Positions 15,691 through 25,302 are shown, counted from the stretch's first letter. The stretch is 43,455 nt of DNA from an uncultured Bacilli bacterium (GCA_934167785.1 CAKPLX010000006.1:1-43455), one strand, 5' to 3'. Notes: a model not told the origin generated them from the sequence alone. Program-made: numbers and translations.

Positions 15691-17463
15691 ATGAAAACAA
15701 TAGAAAACACAAGTCTCCAGTTAGAAAATCTTCATTCTACCGTAGAACTCTATGGCTGGGTCCAAAAGAAAAGAGATTTAGGAGGTGTAATATTTATCGA
15801 CCTAAGAGATAGAAGTGGCTTAATCCAATTAGTCATTCGTCCCGAAGATAAATGTTACGAAATAGCCAGTCGTCTAAAAAATGAATACGTCATCAAAGTA
15901 AAAGGTATCGTTCAGAAACGTGAAAAAGAAAATCCCAACATGAAAACAGGAAAGATTGAAATCGCCGTATCAGAATTAGAAATCATCAATACTTCTCTAG
16001 AAACTCCTTTTGAAATTAAAGATGACACGACTGCTTTAGAAGACACACGATTAAAATATCGTTACCTAGATTTAAGGCGACAAAGTTTAAAAGAAAAAAT
16101 TATTACTAGAGCAAAAATTACAAGATCAATTAGAAACTTCTTAGATAGTGAAGGCTTCATTGATATTGAAACTCCCGTACTATGCCGCTCTACACCCGAA
16201 GGTGCTAGAGATTATCTTGTTCCAAGTAGAGTAAACAAAGGAAACTTTTACGCCTTACCACAATCCCCACAAATACTAAAACAACTATTAATGGTTAGTG
16301 GCTTTGAAAAATACTATCAAATTGCAAAATGCTTTCGTGATGAAGATTTAAGAGCGGACCGTCAACCAGAATTTACTCAAGTAGACGTAGAACTTAGTTT
16401 TGTAGACGAAAATGACGTAATGAATGTAATTGAAAAACTAATTGCCAAAGTATTTAAAGAAATCATCAACACAGACGTTAAATTACCGCTTCCAAGAATG
16501 AAATATAATGATGCTATTCGTTTATATGGAAGTGACAAACCTGATTTACGATTTGAAATGCCAATTCAAGAAATTACAGATATTTTTAAAAATACTTCCC
16601 TAGAATTTTTACAAAAAGTACAAGAAAACAAAGGAATTATCAATGCCCTTGTTTTAAAAGATAAAGCCAATCATTACTCTAGAAAAGAAATTGATAAACT
16701 AACAGAGTTTGTTAAAACTTATAAAGCAACAGGATTAGCCTATCTTAAAGTAGATGAAAATAATCATTTAACAGGAAGCATTGCTAAAAATTTAAGTGAA
16801 GAAGAAATGAATGCCTTAAAAATGAATTTAAAACTACAAAACAACGATATTATCTTTATCGTAAGTGGAGATTACAATATTGTAAAAACAAGTTTAGGCG
16901 CCTTAAGATGCAAATTAGCTAAAGACCAGTCGCTAATCAATAGTGAAGAATACAAACTATTATTTGTAACTGATTTTCCTGTCTTTGAATATAGTGAACA
17001 AGAAAAGAGATATGTTGCCTGTCACCATCCTTTTACTGCTCCTAAAGACGAAGATATCGACAAATTATTAAATGATAAAGGAAATTGCTATGCTAAAGCT
17101 TATGATATTGTCATTAACGGTTATGAAGCAGGAGGTGGATCTATCCGTATTCATGATCAAAATACACAAAAAATAATGTTTAAAGCACTAGGACTTTCTG
17201 AAGAAGAATCAAGAGAAAAATTTGGTTTCTTAATGGATGCCTTCCAATATGGAACACCACCACATGGAGGATTTGCCTTAGGACTTGACCGACTTACCAT
17301 GTTATTAACCAAAACCGATAATATCAGAGATGTTATTGCCTTTCCTAAAACAGCAAGTGCCTCTTGCTTACTAACAGAAGCACCAAATAATGTATCAAAA
17401 AAACAATTAGAAGAATTAGGGTTAACACTAAAGGAAGAGAAAGATGAAGAAAAAAGAATTTGA
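15691..17463 (+). CDS. aspS: Aspartyl-tRNA synthetase
   Basis: 590 residues, starting at 15691 after AAGGA; an ORF reading from 15655 would overlap the T-box terminator. It attaches aspartate to tRNA-Asp. The N-terminal OB-fold anticodon domain (VELYGWVQKKRDLGGVIFID) is followed by the class II core: motif 1 region FIDIETPVLCRSTPEGARDY, FYALPQSPQ, motif 2 FRDEDLRADRQPEFTQVD, the bacterial GAD insert (about 280-410), and motif 3 GGFALGLDRL. Length matches bacterial AspRS. The control element is the T-box directly upstream. It ends in TGA, and the ClpX-like gene begins 20 bases before that stop, so the two are coupled. Confidence 0.97.
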   Translation: MKTIENTSLQLENLHSTVELYGWVQKKRDLGGVIFIDLRDRSGLIQLVIRPEDKCYEIASRLKNEYVIKVKGIVQKREKENPNMKTGKIEIAVSELEIINTSLETPFEIKDDTTALEDTRLKYRYLDLRRQSLKEKIITRAKITRSIRNFLDSEGFIDIETPVLCRSTPEGARDYLVPSRVNKGNFYALPQSPQILKQLLMVSGFEKYYQIAKCFRDEDLRADRQPEFTQVDVELSFVDENDVMNVIEKLIAKVFKEIINTDVKLPLPRMKYNDAIRLYGSDKPDLRFEMPIQEITDIFKNTSLEFLQKVQENKGIINALVLKDKANHYSRKEIDKLTEFVKTYKATGLAYLKVDENNHLTGSIAKNLSEEEMNALKMNLKLQNNDIIFIVSGDYNIVKTSLGALRCKLAKDQSLINSEEYKLLFVTDFPVFEYSEQEKRYVACHHPFTAPKDEDIDKLLNDKGNCYAKAYDIVINGYEAGGGSIRIHDQNTQKIMFKALGLSEEESREKFGFLMDAFQYGTPPHGGFALGLDRLTMLLTKTDNIRDVIAFPKTASASCLLTEAPNNVSKKQLEELGLTLKEEKDEEKRI

Positions 17464-18865
17464 AATTGCTGTTATATTTAGTAAAAAAATAGGAAAGAAT
17501 AAAATTATTAATTATTTTCCACATCATATTGCACTTGGTCATAAAGATGAAACAACTGGAGATTTCATTACGAGAAAAGGAAATCATTATTCCTATATGT
17601 TAAACCCCAAAGAAAAATTTGGATATGGATTAAGACAAACCGTAATATTAAAAAAAGAAAATTCAGAAAAACCAACTTTACATCCATTAGCTTATCTAAA
17701 AGAATATGCTCTTACTTATTTTGATTTAATCAAATACAATGAATATAGATTCATAATTCCCAAAGTAGGAGATTATGAAAATGTACAACTCGCACTAAAA
17801 AATCCTACTAATAATCAATATACATATATCGAAGAAAGAGATTTAATTCTTGCCAAAAAATTCTTAAAAAAAGATGAACTATTTGACGCAAAAAAATTAA
17901 CAGAAGAACTAAAAGCAAAAATTATTGGTCAAGATAAAGCTATTGACGACATTGTATCCATTTTATGGCAAAATTCTAGAGGAGAAATCAAAAATAACAT
18001 CTTATTAATTGGACCAACAGGTGTTGGAAAAACAGAAATCATCAGAAATATAACCCAAAAATTAAACATCCCAATCGTAACTACAGATGCAACTAGTTTA
18101 ATTGCAACTGGATATGTTGGACAAAACATAGAAAATATCCTTTTTCAATTAATTCAAGAAGCAAATAATGATCTATCAAGAGCCAGTAGAGGAATTATTT
18201 TCATTGACGAGATTGATAAAAAAGCAAGTAAAAATGAAGAAGGAAGAAACGCTGAACTAGGAACAGTAGGTGTTCAAGACGAATTGTTAAAATTACTAGA
18301 AGATGGAAACTATCAAATTAATCTTGGAAGTAATGCTTTTCCTAATTTCGTTAACATCAATACTAAAAATATCACAATAATTGCTTCTGGTGCCTTTACT
18401 GAATTACAAGAAAACAAAATAAAAGCGAAGAAAAAAATAGGCTTCAATCAAGAAAATATTGCTCCAACTAAAACCATCCCAATCACAACAGAAGATCTAT
18501 ATAAATTTGGACTAAAAAAAGAACTAGTAGGAAGACTTCATAATATTATTGAACTAAACCCACTAACTGAAAAAGATTTTATTGAAATTCTAAAAAATCC
18601 TCATAACAAAACAATCGAAGCAAAAAGAAATTTGTTAGAATACTTAGGAATCAAATTGCAAATTGATGAAGAAATTTATGAAGAACTCGCTAAAGATGCC
18701 ATTTCTAAGAAAGTAGGGGCTAGAGGTCTAATTGGTAGCGTTGATAATTTATTTAAAGAACCAATGTTTGAAATTAGTCAAGACCCAAGTTTTTATAGCA
18801 GTTTAATCATTAAAAAGAAGTCTCCTCAAAATCCTAAAGGATACCTATTAGAAAAGAAGAAATAA
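17444..18865 (+). CDS. ClpX-like AAA+ unfoldase with an unusual N-terminal domain
   Basis: 473 residues. Residues 160-440 are a ClpX-type AAA+ module: IIGQDKAIDDIV, Walker A GPTGVGKT (190-197), pore loop GYVG (223-226), Walker B IIFIDEID (251-258), sensor 1 region IIASGAF, the ClpP-docking IGF tripeptide (332-334), DLYKFGLKKELVGRL with the arginine finger, and sensor 2 GARGL. The four-cysteine zinc domain of ClpX is absent, and the protein has no cysteine at all. In its place is a roughly 155-residue domain I do not recognise. The IGF loop predicts partnership with ClpP, while the new N-domain predicts a different substrate or adaptor set. It overlaps aspS by 20 bases, and GGAAGAG precedes its ATG. 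Confidence 0.8.
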   Translation: MKKKEFEIAVIFSKKIGKNKIINYFPHHIALGHKDETTGDFITRKGNHYSYMLNPKEKFGYGLRQTVILKKENSEKPTLHPLAYLKEYALTYFDLIKYNEYRFIIPKVGDYENVQLALKNPTNNQYTYIEERDLILAKKFLKKDELFDAKKLTEELKAKIIGQDKAIDDIVSILWQNSRGEIKNNILLIGPTGVGKTEIIRNITQKLNIPIVTTDATSLIATGYVGQNIENILFQLIQEANNDLSRASRGIIFIDEIDKKASKNEEGRNAELGTVGVQDELLKLLEDGNYQINLGSNAFPNFVNINTKNITIIASGAFTELQENKIKAKKKIGFNQENIAPTKTIPITTEDLYKFGLKKELVGRLHNIIELNPLTEKDFIEILKNPHNKTIEAKRNLLEYLGIKLQIDEEIYEELAKDAISKKVGARGLIGSVDNLFKEPMFEISQDPSFYSSLIIKKKSPQNPKGYLLEKKK

Positions 18866-18904
18866 TATAGAAATATATTTCTTTTTCATGTATACATCAA
18901 AAAA

Positions 18905-18928
18905 CATCTCATAAAATAAAATGAGGTG
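18905..18928 (+). promoter_or_regulatory. Hairpin that would occlude the ribosome site of the 18934 gene
   Basis: CATCTCAT (18905-18912) pairs with ATGAGGTG (18921-18928) over 8 positions with one wobble, around an all A/T loop. The Shine-Dalgarno AGGTG lies in the 3' arm, 6 bases before the ATG. It may tune translation, or it may be chance in AT-rich DNA. Confidence 0.35.
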
Positions 18929-18933
18929 AAAAA

Positions 18934-19254
18934 ATGAATAAGGAATTACCCAAAATGTATCACAATAAAATTAACAAAACGGTAAACAGTATTCAAAAAA
19001 TGTATACAACCATGAATCAACAAAAAAATAACATAACCGAAAAAAAATATTCAAATATCTCTATTGATCAAAAAATTGATAATATTTTCAAAGCCAAAAA
19101 TTTTGTATACAAGGCAGACGTTATTATCGTAACAGATACAGATACGCTAAAAGTTAGAATTGTTGCTAGAAATCAAAATAATATTATTACAATCGACAAT
19201 GAATATATTCCTATTTCTATAATCAGAGATATTTACAGAGAAAAAAATGAATAA
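18934..19254 (+). CDS. Hypothetical protein, 106 residues
   Basis: Preceded by AGGTGA, 6 bases before the ATG, which is part of a small hairpin. The N-terminal 60 residues are polar and probably helical (YHNKINKTVNSIQKMYTTMN). The rest is a compact beta-rich segment (VYKADVIIVTDTDTLKVRIV, NNIITIDNEYIPISIIRDIY). There is no signal peptide, membrane segment or metal motif. It lies between the ClpX-like gene and murD, 31 bases before the latter. I do not recognise a family; coding is supported by frame length, ribosome site and position in a dense gene string. Confidence 0.6.
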   Translation: MNKELPKMYHNKINKTVNSIQKMYTTMNQQKNNITEKKYSNISIDQKIDNIFKAKNFVYKADVIIVTDTDTLKVRIVARNQNNIITIDNEYIPISIIRDIYREKNE

Positions 19255-19285
19255 AGTATTTTAAATTAGAAGTGGAAGTGAAAAA

Positions 19286-20674
19286 ATGCCAAAAACATTC
19301 GAACAATTTATAAACGAATTAAAATTGAAAAAAATTGCCGTCATTGGCGCCGGAGTAAGTAATATACCATTAATTAAAATGTTAACCGACCTAAATTATG
19401 ATATCACTTTATTCGACCAAAGAGAAAAAGAGCAATTAAATGAAGACATTCAAAAATTAATTACAAAGGAAAAATTGAAAATATCATTAGGTGAAAAATA
19501 CTTAGAAAAACTTGAGTCATTTGATATCATTTTTCGAAGTCCAAGTCTTCTTCCTAATAATAAATATTTACAAAAAGCAAAAGCAAAAGGAGCAATCATC
19601 ACAACCGAAATCGAAGAAGTTATTCGCTACGCCCCATGTAAAACAATAGGGATTACTGGTAGCAAGGGAAAAACAACAACCACTACCATTATCAGCCATA
19701 TCTTAAAAAATATTGGCTACCAAGTCTATACTGGTGGAAATATTGGTACTCCTCTTTTTAATCAAATAAAAGAAATGAAAAAAGAAGATATTGTCGTCTT
19801 AGAATTATCCAGTTTTCAATTAATGGAAATGTCTGTTTCTCCAAATATCGCTATCATAACAAATATTAGTCCAGACCATCTAGATGTTCATGGAAGCTAC
19901 GCTGAATACATTAATGCGAAAAAATTTATCTTCAAAAATCAAAGCAAAGATGATATTTTAGTTTTAAATGAAGATGATGAAATTGTAAAAAATTTTGCCA
20001 AAGAAGCAAAAGCGCAAATTCGTTATTTTGGAAAAGAAAAACAAACAGACAATTACTATTTAAAAGAAAAACAAATCTATTATAATGAAACAAAAATTAT
20101 TAATACTAATCAATTAATCTTAAAAGGAGAACACAATGATTTAAATATATGTGCAGCACTAAATGGAATAAAAGACTTTTTAAAAGACCAAAAAGAAATC
20201 ATTAAAATAATCCAAACCATCCCAAGTGTTCCGCATCGTCTAGAATTTGTAAGAGAAATAAATAAAGTAAAATGGTATAACGATTCTGCTAGTACAACCC
20301 CAGATAAAGCGTTAGGTGGCATCTATGCCTTCGAAGAAAAAATTGTCCTTATTGCTGGAGGAAGTGATAAAAATATTCCTTACACCCCTCTAGCTAAACC
20401 AATCCTAGAAAAAGTATCTAAATTAATCTTATTCGGTCAAACAAAAGACAAGATTTATGATGCCGTTATGGAAGAAAAAAGAAAACAAGGCAATACCAAT
20501 CTTCAAATTTATGTTATGGACGATTTAGAAAGTGCGATTGATGTTGCCAATAAAGTAAGTATTCCAGGAGAAGTTGTCTTATTTTCTCCGGCCAGCGCAA
20601 GTTTTGATATGTTCAAAAATGCCTATCAAAGAGGAGATATTTTTAAAAATTATGTCAATAATATAAAAGATTAG
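19286..20674 (+). CDS. murD: UDP-N-acetylmuramoyl-L-alanine:D-glutamate ligase
   Basis: 462 residues. It adds D-glutamate to UDP-MurNAc-L-Ala in cytoplasmic peptidoglycan precursor synthesis. The N-terminal Rossmann-like domain opens KKIAVIGAGVSNIPLI. The ATP loop is GITGSKGKTTTT (125-131 for GSKGKTT). ELSSFQL, ITNISPDHLDVHGSYAEY with the Mg/carbamate region, VPHRLEFV and WYNDSASTTPDKAL are all MurD signatures, and GGSDKNIPY and LFSPASASFDMFKNAYQRG complete the C-terminal domain. It stands apart from any dcw cluster here. Its presence, together with mltG, shows the organism makes a wall. Confidence 0.96.
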   Translation: MPKTFEQFINELKLKKIAVIGAGVSNIPLIKMLTDLNYDITLFDQREKEQLNEDIQKLITKEKLKISLGEKYLEKLESFDIIFRSPSLLPNNKYLQKAKAKGAIITTEIEEVIRYAPCKTIGITGSKGKTTTTTIISHILKNIGYQVYTGGNIGTPLFNQIKEMKKEDIVVLELSSFQLMEMSVSPNIAIITNISPDHLDVHGSYAEYINAKKFIFKNQSKDDILVLNEDDEIVKNFAKEAKAQIRYFGKEKQTDNYYLKEKQIYYNETKIINTNQLILKGEHNDLNICAALNGIKDFLKDQKEIIKIIQTIPSVPHRLEFVREINKVKWYNDSASTTPDKALGGIYAFEEKIVLIAGGSDKNIPYTPLAKPILEKVSKLILFGQTKDKIYDAVMEEKRKQGNTNLQIYVMDDLESAIDVANKVSIPGEVVLFSPASASFDMFKNAYQRGDIFKNYVNNIKD

Positions 20675-20690
20675 AAACAAGAAATTTTTC

Positions 20691-20719
20691 TTGACAAATG
20701 ACTGGTTTTATAGTAAAAT
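20691..20719 (+). promoter_or_regulatory. Sigma-A-type promoter of greA-tig
   Basis: TTGACA (20691-20696) and TAAAAT (20714-20719) with 17 bases between; GAGGAGG and the greA ATG follow within 30 bases. Confidence 0.85.
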
Positions 20720-20746
20720 TTTGAAATAGTTGAGGAGGAATACATA

Positions 20747-21226
20747 ATGAAAACAAATGATGAAAAAGTATATTTAACCGATCAAGGTTTTTTAGAATTA
20801 GAAACAGAATTAAACGAATTAAAAAATGTAAAAAGACCCGCTGTTATTAAGGCTTTAAAAGAAGCTAGAGCATTAGGAGATTTGTCTGAAAATGCAGATT
20901 ATGATGCAGCTAGAAGTGAACAAGCACAAGTTGAAGGAAGAATCCAAGAACTAGAAAAGATTATGGAAAATGTTCACATTATCGAAAAAAATTCTACAGA
21001 TTCAGTGTGCCTTGGTACAACAGTTAAAATTGAATATATTGATGAAGATGATGACGAAATAGAAGAATACATGATTGTAGGATCAAAAGAAGCTGATCCA
21101 TCAAACAATAAAATTTCAAATGAATCTCCACTTGCCAAAGCGATTATGAATGCAAAAGCAGGAGAAATTCGTGCTGTTGAAAGTCCAAATGGAACATATA
21201 ATGTTAAAGTTATAGAAATATTATAA
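20747..21226 (+). CDS. greA: Transcription elongation factor GreA
   Basis: 159 residues, the usual GreA length, with a GAGGAGG ribosome site. GreA rescues backtracked RNA polymerase by stimulating transcript cleavage. The coiled-coil N-terminal domain contains YLTDQGFLELETELNELK and the tip loop ARALGDLSENADYDAARSEQ, where the acidic D and E residues that reach the polymerase active site are present. The C-terminal FKBP-like domain includes VCLGTTVKIEY and ISNESPLAKAIMNAKAGE. Its own strong promoter lies directly upstream and tig follows 15 bases after its stop, so the two probably form an operon. Confidence 0.96.
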   Translation: MKTNDEKVYLTDQGFLELETELNELKNVKRPAVIKALKEARALGDLSENADYDAARSEQAQVEGRIQELEKIMENVHIIEKNSTDSVCLGTTVKIEYIDEDDDEIEEYMIVGSKEADPSNNKISNESPLAKAIMNAKAGEIRAVESPNGTYNVKVIEIL

Positions 21227-21241
21227 TCATAGGAGGAAAAA

Positions 21242-22474
21242 ATGAAAAAAGTAGTAAATTACAAAGCACAAAAAGAAGAATGGGAAAAAGCAAAAGATCA
21301 AGCTTTCAAAAAAATCAGTCCAAAATATAAAATTGATGGATTCCGTAAAGGAAAAGCACCAAGAAGTTTATTTGAAAGAAATTTTCCAGGTCAAATTGTC
21401 ATGGAAGCTGCTGATATTCTAATCGATCAAGAATACAGAAGAATTTTAACTGAAGGAAAAATTTTGCCAATTCTAGAACCAAAAATTGATGTAGTAAAAG
21501 TAAATGATGACGAATTAGAAGTTAACTTTAACTTCATTTTAGAACCAATTGTATCATTAGGAGAATATAAAAATTTAAACATCAAGAAACCAAGTGTAAA
21601 AGTTACTAAAGAAGAAATTCAAGACAAAATAAACGATCTATTAAAAGGATATACAGAACTAGTAATCAAAGAAGAAGGAACTGTCGAAAAAGGTGATATC
21701 GCTGTAATTGACTTTGAAGGATTTAAAGATAATATTGCTTTTGATGGTGGAAAAGGAGAAAACTATTCTTTAGAAATTGGAAGTAATTCCTTTATTCCAG
21801 GATTTGAAGATGGAATTATTGGAATGAAAAAAGACGAAAAGAAAGATTTAAAATTAACATTCCCTAAAGATTATCAAGAAGAGTCTTTAGCTGGAAAAGA
21901 AGTCGTATTTAAAGTTACTGTAAAAGAAATCAAAATGAAAGAAGTTCCTGAGTTAAATCAAGAATTCTTCGACGATTTAGGAATGGAAGACGTTAAAACA
22001 AAAGAAGATTTAGAAGCAAAAATGAAAGAAGAAATCAAAAAGCAAAAAGAAGAGGAAGCTGAAAAAAAATATATAGACGAACTTCTTGAAAAAGCAGTAA
22101 GTAACATGAAAGTTGAACTTGATCAAGAAATTATTGATGCTGAAGCAGAAGCCATGTATAATGATTTCATGACGCATATGCAAGCCCAAGGTATTAATGA
22201 AGAATTATATTTAAAATATGCTGGAACAACAAAAGAAGATATCATTAATCACATGAAAGCAGAAGCAGAAACAAGATTAAAAAATAGTTACCTTCTAAAT
22301 GCTATCATTAAAGAAGAAAAAATTGAAGCAAGCGAAGAAGAAGTAAACAATCAAATACAAGAATTTGCTAAAAAATACAATATGACCGAAGAAGATGTAA
22401 AATCATCTCTTGGTGGTAATGATGCAGTACTTTATGATATTAAAGTTAGAAAAGCAATCGAATTAATGAAATAA
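21242..22474 (+). CDS. tig: Trigger factor, ribosome-associated chaperone and prolyl isomerase
   Basis: 410 residues with AGGAGG before the ATG. Trigger factor binds nascent chains at the ribosome exit. The ribosome-binding signature reads GFRKGKAPRSLFE. An FKBP-type PPIase domain (about 140-230) has KGDIAVIDFEGF and IPGFEDGIIGMKKDEKKDL, and a long alpha-helical C-terminal domain follows. The N-terminus is odd: it starts MKKVVNYKAQKEEWEKAKDQ and lacks about 15-20 residues of the first beta strands that usually precede this point. No upstream in-frame start is available after the greA stop, so the shortening looks real. A terminator follows. Confidence 0.95.
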   Translation: MKKVVNYKAQKEEWEKAKDQAFKKISPKYKIDGFRKGKAPRSLFERNFPGQIVMEAADILIDQEYRRILTEGKILPILEPKIDVVKVNDDELEVNFNFILEPIVSLGEYKNLNIKKPSVKVTKEEIQDKINDLLKGYTELVIKEEGTVEKGDIAVIDFEGFKDNIAFDGGKGENYSLEIGSNSFIPGFEDGIIGMKKDEKKDLKLTFPKDYQEESLAGKEVVFKVTVKEIKMKEVPELNQEFFDDLGMEDVKTKEDLEAKMKEEIKKQKEEEAEKKYIDELLEKAVSNMKVELDQEIIDAEAEAMYNDFMTHMQAQGINEELYLKYAGTTKEDIINHMKAEAETRLKNSYLLNAIIKEEKIEASEEEVNNQIQEFAKKYNMTEEDVKSSLGGNDAVLYDIKVRKAIELMK

Positions 22475-22479
22475 GAATT

Positions 22480-22507
22480 AAAACTAAGAAAAATATCTTA
22501 GTTTTTT
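22480..22507 (+). terminator. Terminator of greA-tig
   Basis: AAAACTAAGA (22480-22489) pairs perfectly with TCTTAGTTTT (22496-22505), ending in a T tract. Confidence 0.85.
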
Positions 22508-22627
22508 CTTTATCCACTCTTTTTCTCAAAATGAAAGAACAAATTTTCTTCAGTACTATTCATCAAAAAAAGACAAACATTTTTTCGTAAACTATCAAGT
22601 AAAATCATGAAAAAAAGCTAATTTTTT

Positions 22628-22636
22628 TGGTATACT
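22628..22636 (+). promoter_or_regulatory. Extended -10 promoter of mutS
   Basis: TGG followed directly by TATACT (22631-22636); the -35 region is weak. The ribosome site AGGTGA and the mutS ATG lie 15-27 bases downstream. Confidence 0.55.
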
Positions 22637-22662
22637 TAACTGTGCAAGAAAAGGTGAAGTAA

Positions 22663-25212
22663 ATGAAAATTAATGAAATAGACAGAACAAAATTAGCGCC
22701 TATGATGCGACACTATGTAGAATTAAAGGATAAATATCCTGATGTTATTTTACTATATCGCTTAGGAGATTTTTATGAAATGTTTTTTGAAGATGCTGAA
22801 GTTGTATCTCATGCCCTAGAATTAACATTAACTGGCAGAAATGCCGGATTAGAAGAAAAAGTACCAATGTGTGGTGTTCCTCATCACGCCGTTGATATCT
22901 ATGTTGATAAACTAATCAAACAAGGTTTTAAAGTTGCAATCTGTGAACAATTGGAAGATCCCAAAAACGCCAAAGGAATCGTTAAACGCGATGTCACAGA
23001 AGTAATTTCTTCAGGAACAATTATCAGTTCAAATAGCCTAGATGAAAAAAGTAATAACTACATTGGAAGTATCTATGATTATGAATACTGCTATACCATT
23101 GTTTATACCGATATCACAACAGGAGAACTCTACGCTGAAATAATTTCTCATGATTCTAATAAATTAATTAATGATATCCTTTCATTCGGTTTAAAAGAAG
23201 TTGTCGTCAATCAAATAGTTGATCAAACTATCATAAAGTTATTAAGAGAACAATATCATTTAACAGTAACTATCGTTAACAAAATTTTAGAAAGCGATGA
23301 ATACAAATTTTGCTACAAAACAGTAAAAGATCAAAGATATATCACAGCAATTAAACACTTACTATATTATCTTGTTATAGAGCAAAAAAGAAGTCTAGGA
23401 CACCTTCAAAAAGTAATAATAAACGAAACCGATAATTTCTTAAAGATGGATATTCATACCAAAAGAAACCTAGAACTTACCGAAAGTATCAGATTAAAAG
23501 ACAGAAATTATTCCTTACTATGGTTACTAGACAATACTAAAACAGCCATGGGAAGTAGAAAACTAAAACAATGGATAGAAGCTCCTCTAAAAGAAAAAAG
23601 ACCTATTGAAAAAAGACATGAAGTAGTAAGTAAATTAATTGATGAATTTATTTTAACCGAAGATCTCCGAAGAAATCTATATGAAATATATGATCTAGAA
23701 AGATTAAGTGGTAGAATTGCCTTAGGAAATGCCAATGGAAGAGACCTAATCCAACTAAAAAATTCATTAAAAGTATTACCCATTATTGCTGAAATGTTAA
23801 AACAAATCAATTTTTATAGTGATATTAATCCTCTAACAGATCTTTATGACCTATTAGAACAATCTATTTATGAAGAACCACCAATCACTATAAAAGAAGG
23901 ATACTTAATCAAAAAAGGCTATTCAACAGAATTAGATGAATTAAAAGAACTACGAAGTGGAGGAAAAGACTTCATTAGCAAGTTTGAATTAGAAGAAAAA
24001 GAAAGAACTGGTATTAAAAACTTAAAAGTTGGATTTAATAAAGTATTTGGCTATTATATTGAAATATCAAAAGGAAATTTAAGCCTTATTACTGAAGATA
24101 TGGGATATATTAGAAAACAAACCTTAACAAATTGTGAAAGATTTATTACCCCTCTTTTAAAAGAAAAAGAAGATCTAATTCTAAGTGCAGAAGAAAAAAT
24201 TATCAACTTAGAATATGAACTTTTTATTGAAATTAGAGACAAAATTAAAAAATATATTCCCAAACTACAAAAAGTCGCTAAAACAATCAGTGAAATTGAT
24301 GTTCTACAAAGTTTTGCTTTAGTAAGTGAAAGATACAACTATGTCAAACCAACAATCACTTTAGATCACAGTCTAAAACTAATTGACTCTAGACACCCCG
24401 TCGTAGAAAGAGTAATCAAAGATGAATATATCCCTAATGATATTATCATGGATAATGGAGTTTACACATTACTAATTACTGGTCCTAATATGGCCGGAAA
24501 AAGCACCTATATGCGTCAATTAGGAATTATAGCAATAATGGCACAAATCGGATGTTTTGTACCCGCAAAAGAAGCAAAAATGCCTGTATTTGACCAAATA
24601 TTCACAAGAATAGGTGCCAGTGATGACTTAGTTAGTGGAGAATCAACGTTTATGGTAGAAATGATTGAAGCTACACACGCAATTAAAAATGCAACAAAAG
24701 ATAGTCTTATTCTCTTTGATGAATTGGGTAGGGGAACAGCTACATACGATGGAATGAGCCTTGCTCAAGCAATACTAGAATATGTTAATAATAATATTGG
24801 ATGTAAAACTTTATTTTCAACCCATTACCACGAATTAACCAAATTAGAAAAAGAATTAAAACATTTAAAAAATAAACACGTATCTGCATCAGAAGACGGA
24901 GAAAACATCATCTTCTTACACAAAGTAAAAGATGGAAGTGTTGATAAAAGTTATGGAATTAATGTTGCCAAATTAGCTGGAATACCAAATGAAATCCTAA
25001 ATAGAGCATCCGAAATCCTAGCTACTTACGAAAATAACGATCCAAGCAAAAAAGAAATTGCAATTCAAACAAGTTTACCACTAGATACCATTGCAGAAAA
25101 AATTACAGAAAAAAGTGAAGTTGAAGAAATTCTAAAAAATACAAATGTTTTAGAATTAACCCCATTAAAAGCTTTAAATTTACTGTATGAATTAAAAGAA
25201 AAAATAAAATAA
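22663..25212 (+). CDS. mutS: DNA mismatch repair protein MutS
   Basis: 849 residues. It recognises mismatches as an ATP-dependent clamp. The N-terminal mismatch-binding domain has LLYRLGDFYEMFFEDA, containing the F-x-E wedge. Core and clamp domains follow. The ABC-type ATPase has Walker A TGPNMAGKSTYMRQLG, the signature SGESTFMVEM, Walker B LILFDELGRGTATYDG, and STHYHEL. Length is typical. The usual partner mutL does not follow: after mutS come a terminator, the dif-like site and the CRISPR locus. miaA, often close to mutL in Bacilli, is on the other side at 35655-36542. Confidence 0.97.
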   Translation: MKINEIDRTKLAPMMRHYVELKDKYPDVILLYRLGDFYEMFFEDAEVVSHALELTLTGRNAGLEEKVPMCGVPHHAVDIYVDKLIKQGFKVAICEQLEDPKNAKGIVKRDVTEVISSGTIISSNSLDEKSNNYIGSIYDYEYCYTIVYTDITTGELYAEIISHDSNKLINDILSFGLKEVVVNQIVDQTIIKLLREQYHLTVTIVNKILESDEYKFCYKTVKDQRYITAIKHLLYYLVIEQKRSLGHLQKVIINETDNFLKMDIHTKRNLELTESIRLKDRNYSLLWLLDNTKTAMGSRKLKQWIEAPLKEKRPIEKRHEVVSKLIDEFILTEDLRRNLYEIYDLERLSGRIALGNANGRDLIQLKNSLKVLPIIAEMLKQINFYSDINPLTDLYDLLEQSIYEEPPITIKEGYLIKKGYSTELDELKELRSGGKDFISKFELEEKERTGIKNLKVGFNKVFGYYIEISKGNLSLITEDMGYIRKQTLTNCERFITPLLKEKEDLILSAEEKIINLEYELFIEIRDKIKKYIPKLQKVAKTISEIDVLQSFALVSERYNYVKPTITLDHSLKLIDSRHPVVERVIKDEYIPNDIIMDNGVYTLLITGPNMAGKSTYMRQLGIIAIMAQIGCFVPAKEAKMPVFDQIFTRIGASDDLVSGESTFMVEMIEATHAIKNATKDSLILFDELGRGTATYDGMSLAQAILEYVNNNIGCKTLFSTHYHELTKLEKELKHLKNKHVSASEDGENIIFLHKVKDGSVDKSYGINVAKLAGIPNEILNRASEILATYENNDPSKKEIAIQTSLPLDTIAEKITEKSEVEEILKNTNVLELTPLKALNLLYELKEKIK

Positions 25213-25243
25213 TATTTTAGGAAAAATACTAAAAAAGAATAGT

Positions 25244-25288
25244 AGTCTTAAAGGAAAAAAGCCTTATTATGGTAAGACTTTTTCTTTT
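25244..25288 (+). terminator. Terminator of mutS
   Basis: AGTCTTA (25244-25250) pairs with TAAGACT (25273-25279), with inner AAGG/CCTT, and the 3' side runs into TTTTTCTTTT. Confidence 0.7.
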
Positions 25289-25302
25289 AACAAAAATATA
25301 GA

